A DNA stretch of 64,000 nt. Origin: Blasia pusilla (Eukaryota > Marchantiophyta > Marchantiopsida > Blasiales). Positions 57,223-64,000 of this stretch are shown here, piece after piece. Made by a program: the position numbers and the translations under genes. Within the stretch, counting starts at the first letter, position 1; the number at the start of each line of letters is the position of its first letter. Below the pieces are notes generated by a model, which had not been told where the DNA came from, searched no databases, and saw only the letters and a list, made by a program, of their open reading frames with translations. Where the stretch lies: contig CM114271.1 of assembly GCA_050084515.1 (NCBI GenBank), forward strand, positions 44,640,001 to 44,704,000, written 5' to 3'.

Positions 57223-57639
57223 CGAGTTCGGGAGCAGGGCTTCCACCTCTTATGGAGGGATGATCTCTCTTATATGGCGAGTGTCAAAGACAATGTTGAG
57301 GCATCAGTGCGATTCTGAGAGGAGCCACTCGAGCGTGAGAGCCACGTGGTGCTCTTGTGGAGTTGGACCCACAGAGGGGTGAGGTGGGAGGCGGCTAGGC
57401 TTCCCGAGTCATTCTTGTTGTCTGAGGTGCTTAGGACTCCATCCATGGTTCCTACGCTGCTTATTGAGCCGGCAGTGGGGATCGAGGCATCTACATCGCG
57501 TGTAGTAGACACGGATGCAAAGATCAATGCAAGATTATGCGGATGTCAACCGGTGTTGGGATCCCCATTGTTTTCGCCACGGAGTCGATGGCTTTAGGAG
57601 TTGACTTAGCTCTGTATTTGATTAGCGACCACGTTGTGT

Positions 57640-58320
57640 GAACGTGGGGTGTTATGCTACACGTGTTGAGGTGGATGAGGGTGTTGCGGTGGAGCGACCC
57701 TCTATGTCGAGTAGCATTGAGTACCGGTGCTACTTGGCAAAGAAAGAACGGCGAAGATGGATGCATTACCCCGCCAGCCATTGATCGTGAGAGGCTTATA
57801 CTGGTGTATGTATATTGGACAACCGGAGTGGGATCTTCCGATTGGTGAGTCCTACAGACAGTGTATAGACCGGATAGAGTCTTGTTAGACTCGGTGCCCA
57901 ACCTTTGATGTTGGGAAAGGCGGCATGTATTGGTTTGGGTATTCGGAGGTCGAGCTTGAGCCTTGCCCATTCCAGATTCAAACATCACTTGGAGGAGCCA
58001 ATGATAGGTCTCAATTCATGACACGGAAAAGTTTTTCATGCGGTTGAGACCAGATCATGCGATCGATAGCTCCCGGTTGGGAGTATCTCATGTAGTCACA
58101 TCGGCCGAGTCGTATGATGTACTAGTTGGAGGAGTAGTATTGTACCCGATGGGTTTTCAGATGGATTATCGGATCTGCGATGGGCGTCTTACTGACCTAG
58201 TTGGCAGTCCGGGATGGACGTATGAGCCAAGTTCTGTGAGATTTATTTATGGGGCTCGACCAAGAGGGTCTTCCCAACAAGTGTTAGCATCTCGGGTGGT
58301 TTTAGTGGAGTAGTCACTTG
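57640..58320 (+). pseudogene. Gypsy aspartic protease region, frameshifted at the active site
   Basis: Near 57,868-57,930 one frame ends VLLDS and the next frame continues GAQPLMLGKAA. This is how a LLDSGA protease motif looks after loss of a single base. Downstream (58,038-58,313) an open frame with VTSAESYDVLVGG and LYPMGFQMDY matches the later part of a retropepsin and its linker to the next domain. The enzyme would have processed the polyprotein; this copy cannot. Confidence 0.6.
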
Positions 58321-58559
58321 GCCAGAGACTTTTTGGAGGGTAATGTTTCTACTATGGATTCTCCTGCGCATGAGGAGGTAGAGGAGGTCCCTATTTTTTG
58401 CAGCAAAGTGGCATCCTCATCGTTGGATGTGCCACTTTGGAGTTCAGCGGTGCACTACGGCAAAAGGCCGACGCCTAGTGCAGAGGCTTGGTGTGAGGTG
58501 TTATACCTCACGAGGAAGAGGAGGCCCCACGGCGGACTCCTACTACTGGTCCGATTAGG

Positions 58560-59600
58560 TTATCCCTTTGGATACTACACCCATTGTATGGCAAGATCCG
58601 CCGGAGGGTATTTGTGTGTTAGATCTCTTTGGTGGGATTAGCACGGTTTGGCTGCAGTGTTGCAGCCGGTATTCTGTCATGGAGATACGTGTATGTGGGA
58701 GCGAGATGAGACGGCCTGCAGAGTCTCATCTCGACATATTGGTCGATTGATGCGAGATACCTGAGTTGTTGCCGCCATCGGCTATTCGTGGGTACCGGCG
58801 TGTTTTTACCATCACACATTGCATTGTTGGGGCGCAGGACCTTGAGAGGGTTGGTCCTGTGGATTTGGTGATTGCCGGATGGCCATGTCGTGGTCATACA
58901 CGTCGGCCGGGTCGTGGTGAGGGATTACATGACCCTAGGTCTCGATTGTTTTGGGAGATGTTACGGGTGTTACGACATCTTCAGTTCATCAGCACGTGCT
59001 CTAGCTTACATTTCGAGAATGTTCCATTGTTGGGTGACACTCGGACCCGGATGATGCGAGTGTTCATGAGGTGCGGTCTTGGATTGACCAGCGGTGTTGT
59101 TGGATGCTGGCAGAGTTGGCTCGTGTGCACATCGCCCACGCTTGTGGTGGACAAACTTGTTGCCTAGGAGGTTCTACGTTGAGCATATGATGCAAGGTCT
59201 GGCGGGATCCTCGCCTTACAAATGGATAGTATCTTGATCTTGGCGACTTTCTCAAGTGGTGAGGTTATTGATCGGTCACCCATGGCGGCAGTGAACGTGT
59301 GGGCGACCTAGGATGGCACTACCCACATTTGTGAGTTTTCCTCGTCACATGCCTACAGGAAGGTGGTCCAGGGCTTGTATGGGATTCTCATGTGCGACAG
59401 TTGGTGGAGCCTAACGCCGATGAGAGAGAGCGTGTGATGGGATTTGCTATTGGTGTGACAAATGTTGCTTCTATTTACGAGGCTTCACGACGTCATGTGT
59501 TGGGTCAGACCATGGACCTGAATTGTTTGACTTGGATTTTGAGTCTTGGTATGGCCGAGCAACGTCGACTTCAGACTATGTCTGTGGGTCTTCCACCCCT
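58560..59600 (+). pseudogene. C5-cytosine DNA methyltransferase domain within the gypsy polyprotein
   Basis: These enzymes transfer a methyl group from S-adenosylmethionine to carbon 5 of cytosine in DNA. Conserved motifs appear in canonical order. Motif I, VLDLFGGIST, binds the cofactor (58,619-58,645). Motif IV, VIAGWPC, holds the catalytic cysteine (58,886-58,888) and is followed by GRGEGLHDPRSRLFWEMLRV. Motif VI is ENV (59,015-59,023). Motif VIII is HRPRLWWTN (59,130-59,156). Motif IX is ERERVMGF (59,422-59,445), and the motif X-like segment is RRHVLGQTMDLNCLTW (59,488-59,535). A base loss just after motif I and further shifts break the frame. It lies between protease and reverse transcriptase, with element-type linkers on both sides, so it belongs to the element. 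The RS.LFWE pattern after PC is closer to DNMT3/DRM-type than to DNMT1-type enzymes, but the subfamily needs a tree. Confidence 0.85.
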
Positions 59601-59819
59601 TGTAATGAGCTCGATGGTTACCGGGACGGTAGAGGCATCGGTGGGGGCGAGGAGAGTAGTATTTTGCATCCTTGGAGTAAATGGGATGTAATGGTGGGCA
59701 TGTGGAGTTGGTTGCTCATCTTTGGTGGAGGAGTTATTTGCTCAGATGATGGTGTAGCTAAGGGTGTACCATCTTGTGAGGGGTTATGAGCGACCAATGG
59801 CATCGCCCCTCCCTCTAGT

Positions 59820-61540
59820 GTGCCAGTGGAGGAGACTTGGGAGCCATTACTTGGGCCCAAGCTTACGGGAGGTGAAAAACGACGCTTGACACAATTCCTA
59901 CGTGCTTATAGGAGTTGTTTTGCCTTTAGCATGAAGGAGTTGGGTTCTCTGGTTGGACCCGGTATACGGATTGATTTGGCTAGTGATACGCCAATCTTCC
60001 GTCGTCCCTACCTGTCGCGCCCCTACTCTCCTTGAACGTCAATCTTTAGTGTTGCGGAAGCGTGCGTTCAGTAGGTCACGAACTCATCGCCGATCTGCAC
60101 CCAAACACGCACTCTCGTTAGTCGGGTTTGGCCAACCGGCGTTCCAACCCACCGAGTCCTCAACTCGGCATCTCATCAAGCTCAACCTTCCTTAGTTCCT
60201 AGCTCCCAACACATGGCAAGTCCTTCAAGACTTGGAACAGACTTCCTGATTAGTCCAGGGATCTGAAACGGCACTTACACGCCTAGCGATCCCAACTGTT
60301 CAACGGTCCTCGTGTGAGTTCCGAACCGAGACCCAAGTAATTGAGTCGCGGCGTGAAATCCAAGAGGGATGTCTAAAATCGCCTCAATGGACTTGGTGCA
60401 GGTTTTCCAACCCAACGCCCAAACTCGCGTTCCGTTCCATGCCCTTGAGCCGCCCAAAGTGGGGTTTGGGTTCCAAGCACTCTCGGAGACCTTCCCCTTT
60501 ACTAGTACTTCTGGGGTTCTCCAATAACCCCTCCCCTTTGGGAAAAGAGGTTCGGGCTCTTCATTGTGGCCCTCAACCCGACTCCACTTACAGTCGTTTT
60601 CGCTTTGTATCTCGGCCATTGCTTATGCGTTTGCAGCGATCTTTGATGCGTTTGAACCGGCTCTCCATAAGCTTTCCATCGCACTCTTATTTGTTCCAAA
60701 CGCATCTCGGCGCTAAAAGTTATGGCCATAAATACAGTCGGAAACTCTCAAACGCAAGTGGCGTTCCAAGTCCGGATCTTTCCTTTGGCAACCCACTTCC
60801 TAGACTCGACTTCTTTCAAGTCTCATTCCGCGTTTGGTCCAGGTTTCCGAGTCGCGACCATCACATCTGAAACGCGACTTCTCGCTCGCGTCTCATCTCT
60901 TGTCTCCTCTTTGAGACAACTCCAACGCGCAAACCATCTTAGCGTGAGCCCGCTAATGTTCCGATGTTCCGCTTGGCACTTGTTTGGTCCTGAGGGTCGC
61001 AACACTACCGATATAGTGATATGGAGAGGGACTTGATTCAGAGTAGGACGTTGGACCTTTTGGAGGCTGGATTAGTGGAGTTGTTGCATGGAGAGTATGC
61101 ATCAGCCACTGTCATGCCTGCTAAAAAGGATATGCATGGCAACTACACGGATAGGCGGATGTGTGGAGATTACCGTCCTATCAATCGGCAAACCAAGGCC
61201 GATAGGTATGCCATGCCTACACCTGAGGAGATCTTTGATGTGGTGGGACAGGCAAAGATTTTCAGTACTTTGATCTTTGGCAGATACCATCAATTGCCTA
61301 TTCGGGAGAGTGACAAGGCCAAGACAAAGACATTTTGGGGTGTCAACTCTCATGGCAAGGATTGTTTGTACTAGTGGAAATTCTTACCCTTTGGGTTGAA
61401 GAATGCACTGCCGAGTTTGAAAGAGTGATGGACAGGATCCTAGCAGGTTGGATTTTGTTCGGTGTTACATTGATGATATCTTGGTGTTCAAGAACACGGT
61501 GGAGGAGCATCGATACATTTGCAGATGGTGTTTGAGCGGT
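59820..61540 (+). pseudogene. Gypsy reverse transcriptase, split by a solo LTR
   Basis: The N-terminal linker (LTGGEKRRLTQFLRAYRSCF, then IDLASDTPIFRRPY) ends at 60,012, and the domain resumes at 61,005. Then come LVELLHGEYASATVMPAKK, RMCGDYRPINRQT, YAMPTPEEIFD, LPFGLKNA near 61.40 kb and the catalytic YIDDILVF at 61,463-61,486. These are gypsy polymerase blocks in order. Frameshifts occur near 61.37-61.45 kb. Confidence 0.88.
60013..61004 (-). mobile_element. Solo LTR (same family as 50,965-51,978) inside gypsy reverse transcriptase
   Basis: The 992-bp insertion starts TGTCGCGCCC and ends GGTCGCAACA, with the perfect 5-bp duplication CTACC on each side (60,008-60,012 and 61,005-61,009). Its reverse complement aligns along its length with the solo LTR in the copia element, for example AGAAGTACTAGTAA and CCCCACTTTGGGCG. 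Open frames inside it (60,439-60,870 and the minus-strand 60,275-60,619) are LTR sequence and not genes. Confidence 0.93.
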
Positions 61541-61669
61541 TGAAAGCTCATGGTCTACGTTGCATCCAGGAAAGTGTAAGTTCTTCCATGAGGATGTTGA
61601 GTACTTGGGTCATGTGATCTATCCAGGTGGTTTGGGAGTTTAGCAAGCAAAGGTGGAGGCTATTGCACT

Positions 61670-62420
61670 TATTCGCGTCGGTAGATGTGAGTAGAGTTCG
61701 AGCATTCATGGGATTGGCGAACTACTATCGGAGGTATGTGAAGGATTTAGTGCTATGGCAAAGCCTTTGAACCAATTTCTGAAATCAGATCAAGAGTGGC
61801 AATGGGAGATGATCAGAGAGAGCTTTTGTGGAGCTTAAGGCCCGAGTTGGTGGCGGCGCCTATCTTGAGGAGACCTATCGAGGGCGCCCATTTACACACC
61901 GATTGGAGTAGGTTGGGACTTGGAGCGGTGTTGACACAACATGATGATGAGCACATGGAGTTTGTGGTGGCCTATGCAAGTCGTTCGAATAATGCAAATG
62001 AGTCGCGCTATAGTTCATATGAGGGAGAGTGCTTGGCAAGAGTGTGGGGGTGGCACACTTTAGGTGTTACTTGTTTGGCACCCGTTTACCCTTATTCGAT
62101 CACCAACCGCTCAAGTGGTTGATGGAGTCGGACAAGCTTACAGGGAAGCTTGCACGGTGGGCTCTTATCTTACAGGAGTATGACTTCCAGGTGGTACATA
62201 GACCTGGAGTTGCCAACCTTGATGCTGATGGGTTGAGTAGGAACCCATGTACTAGCCAAGAGGATACAACAAGGGCTAGATGGTATGGCGAGGTTGATGA
62301 GGAGATGGTGCCAGGTTGGCATGCATCCGCCTTTTTATGTTGGTTAGGGGTGGACTCTAGTATGGAGGACCACATGATATCTTACTCTAGTCAGAGGGTA
62401 GATGGCTAGCCTTCAGATCC
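61670..62420 (+). pseudogene. Gypsy RNase H region
   Basis: After the polymerase, a frame with FMGLANYYRRYVKD (near 61.71 kb) leads to the RNase H domain: LHTDWSRLGLGAVLTQ, then YASRSNNANESRYSSYEGECLA near 61.9-62.04 kb, and KWLMESDKLTGKLARWALIL near 62.12-62.18 kb. It ends with the conserved gypsy box VANLDADGLSRNP (62.21-62.25 kb). It degrades the RNA template during cDNA synthesis. There is one frame change near 62.04 kb. Confidence 0.85.
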
Positions 62421-62469
62421 TAAGGTTGGAGATGATGGTACAGATCAGCGTGATATTCATGATGATGCG

Positions 62470-63380
62470 TTGGTGTTGGAGTTCCTACGGACCGGTAGGG
62501 TGCCAAGCATAGTGAGTGCCAAGGAGCGAGACCGTGTTCTTCAACGTGCTAAGAGGTATCGATTGGAGGGAACACATATTCTCCGCGTGTGGGAGGATGG
62601 TAGAGTACGAGTAGTGCCACATTTGGCTCAGAGAGAGCGCATTGTGCGACATGCCCATGAGGAGTTGGGACATTTTGGGGTAAAGCGTTTAGGATATAGC
62701 TTACTCCTTGGCCAGTATTGGTGGCGTGGCATGCATACTCAGGTGCAGCAGTTGGTGTCACGTTGTATGGTTTGTGACCGGGTGAGGGCATCATTTAATG
62801 CCCCTACACCACAATTACACCCCTTGCCTATTATGGGGTTGGGTTACCGTTGGAGTGTGGACTTTTGCGGGACCGTTATCGTTGGTATGCGACATCATCA
62901 ATATGTGTTGGTGATGGTGGAGCACTTCTCCAAGTGGATTGAGTTGGTGGCATTACGGACAAGGCGAGTGAGGAACGGCGTATGCGTTTCTCGGATAGAG
63001 TGCTTAGTCATTTTGGTGCACCGGTGAAGTCGACCGACCAGTGGTACAGAGTTTCAGTGGTGAGTTTTGGTCTTGTGTGACAAGGCGTTGATTGATCATC
63101 GGACCACGTCTCGAGATCATCAGAGGCGGATGGTTTGGCCGAGCGTGTGGTTCAGACGGTGAAGAGGGCATTGCGCAAGTATGGCCTCTGAAGGGGCATC
63201 TTGGAGACTGGATATTCAATTGCCATGGTTAGCCATGGGTATAGGTTCGATCGCCAAGCATCCTTGGCTTCCTTCTCACCTTATTTTCTGTTCTACGGCC
63301 GAGATCCGGACTTGCCAACAAAGAATTCATCGGGAGTCTAGTGAGGTGGTGAACCTTGATGACCCGAGATGTGGATGAGG
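62470..63380 (+). pseudogene. Gypsy integrase
   Basis: The zinc-binding domain has the HHCC pattern HAHEELGHFG ... RCMVCDR (62,649-62,781). The core follows with WSVDFCG near 62.86 kb (first Asp). A frameshifted stretch near 63.03 kb should hold the second Asp, and ADGLAERVVQTVKRALRK (63.13-63.18 kb) carries the Glu. It continues to a FLFYGRDPDLP box near 63.29 kb. The order and spacing are typical of Ty3/gypsy. Confidence 0.85.
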
Positions 63381-63739
63381 GTGTGTTCTCGCGAGCGGAG
63401 CTCTTTCGAGAGTTATGCCAATGACCTTTGAGAATCTTGCCATTGCTCAACATAGGGATACGTTGCGGTATGCAACCATTCGAGGTGGAGGTTATCGACC
63501 ATCGATTCAGAGGTTCCATGTGGGGACTATGTCTATTTGCAGCAGATTGCCCGACAACGTTGGATGTGACGGTAGGCCGCACTATTTTACGAATGCGCGA
63601 GGTGTTAGCTTCTGGAGTTCTCATGTTGGAGGGTCGTGATGGAGTTGTTTGGAAGGACCATTGCGTAATTGTGCGCCATGTCATCTTCCAAATGTGGATG
63701 GTATCATTGACCCAAGCTTAGCCATGATACGTGCTAGCT

Positions 63740-63887
63740 TGAGGTGCATGTTGTGTGGGTCTGCCGTAACGCGGCCCGTATGTTGGTGTGTGATCGGTGT
63801 TCTAGGGGTTGGCACATGATGTGTTTGACTCCACGTTTGGATGTCGTTCCTACTGGAAGGTGGGTTTGTCCTCGATGTACTTAGGAG
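63740..63887 (+). pseudogene. PHD finger at the C-terminal end of the gypsy polyprotein
   Basis: A C4HC3 zinc-finger pattern is readable across one small frameshift: CMLC (63,745-63,756), then LVCDRCSRGWHMMC (63,783-63,824) and GRWVCPRC, followed by a stop near 63,885. The spacing, the GWH, and the Trp two residues before the final Cys pair are the PHD signature. PHD fingers commonly read histone H3 tails. Here it sits where chromoviruses carry a chromodomain, so a role in choosing chromatin for integration is a reasonable inference. No ligand can be assigned. Confidence 0.8.
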
Positions 63888-64000
63888 AGGTAGATGACTT
63901 GATCTTTGCATGATATGGATTACAGATGTGCGACTAACGATGGGGCAACCTAGCACCCGGCCTTCTGATTCGGGCACCCAAGAAGGTGTATAGCATGTAG

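Larger units (their letters stand above)
54422..64000 (+). mobile_element. Ty3/gypsy retrotransposon carrying a DNA methyltransferase and a PHD finger, decayed
   Basis: The plus-strand order is probable 5' LTR and leader, gag with two zinc knuckles and an RGG box, protease, cytosine-5 DNA methyltransferase, reverse transcriptase, RNase H, integrase, PHD finger. Integrase after RNase H defines Ty3/gypsy. The element begins with TGTCATGACC inside the gag of the copia element and runs off the right end of the window. Many small indels change frame, and a solo LTR splits the reverse transcriptase, so this copy is dead. The methyltransferase in the polyprotein is its exceptional feature. Confidence 0.88.

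Noticed and set aside
58560-59600. Methyltransferase as an independent host gene
   Set aside because: No introns, host promoter or target duplications separate it from the surrounding gypsy sequence, and its decay matches that of the element.
60439-60870. 143-codon open frame as a gene
   Set aside because: It lies wholly within a solo LTR, and its sequence recurs in the other solo LTR.
50965-61004. Targeted insertion of the LTR family into reverse transcriptase genes
   Set aside because: Two events are too few. Nested insertion into retroelements is common simply because they occupy so much of the genome.

Overview
The window is nuclear DNA from a land plant. Its genes have plant-type GT-AG introns, its RPB6 and CML18-type calcium sensor look like the plant proteins, and there are abundant Ty1/copia, Ty3/gypsy and LINE remnants and long GA microsatellites. 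A near-complete gene for the WASH-complex subunit SWIP (WASHC4), which I do not expect in flowering plants, and a gypsy element carrying a cytosine methyltransferase both point to a non-seed lineage (bryophyte, lycophyte or fern grade). The species cannot be named from the sequence alone.

Four host genes are supported. (1) 1,773-13,226, minus strand: a 24-exon gene for the SWIP/WASHC4 subunit of the endosomal WASH complex, about 1,156 residues, with one unresolved splice junction. (2) 28,939-30,467, plus strand: a six-exon gene for RPB6, the subunit shared by nuclear RNA polymerases, with a decayed tandem copy of its last exon just downstream. (3) 41,215-41,712, plus strand: an intronless calmodulin-like protein with four EF-hands. 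(4) 44,876-46,965, minus strand: a three-exon gene for a mitochondrial p32/MAM33-family protein. Nothing suggests that these genes share a pathway.

The rest is mostly transposon-derived or unassigned. From 16.1 to 17.8 kb there is a CACTA-like terminus, a dense array of TGACT motifs and a transposon-associated protein fragment. From 19.3 to 24.7 kb there is a decayed LINE on the minus strand; a 5'-truncated relative sits antisense in an intron of the SWIP gene. From 25.5 to 28.6 kb there are GA tracts, an AT-rich dispersed repeat and a tandem array of about 200-bp units. From 30.6 to 41.2 kb and from 41.7 to 44.9 kb no gene is recognised.

The right end (49.7-64 kb) is a nest of retrotransposons. 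A Ty1/copia element on the minus strand is cut in its gag by a Ty3/gypsy element on the plus strand. Each is further interrupted, inside reverse transcriptase, by a solo LTR of one family (about 1.0 kb) with perfect 5-bp target duplications (CATAT and CTACC). The gypsy element is the most unusual object in the window. Between protease and reverse transcriptase it encodes a C5-cytosine DNA methyltransferase domain with recognisable motifs I, IV, VI, VIII, IX and X. After the integrase it encodes a C4HC3 PHD finger where chromoviruses would carry a chromodomain. This copy is broken by small frameshifts, but it records an element that carried both a DNA-methylation writer and a probable chromatin reader.
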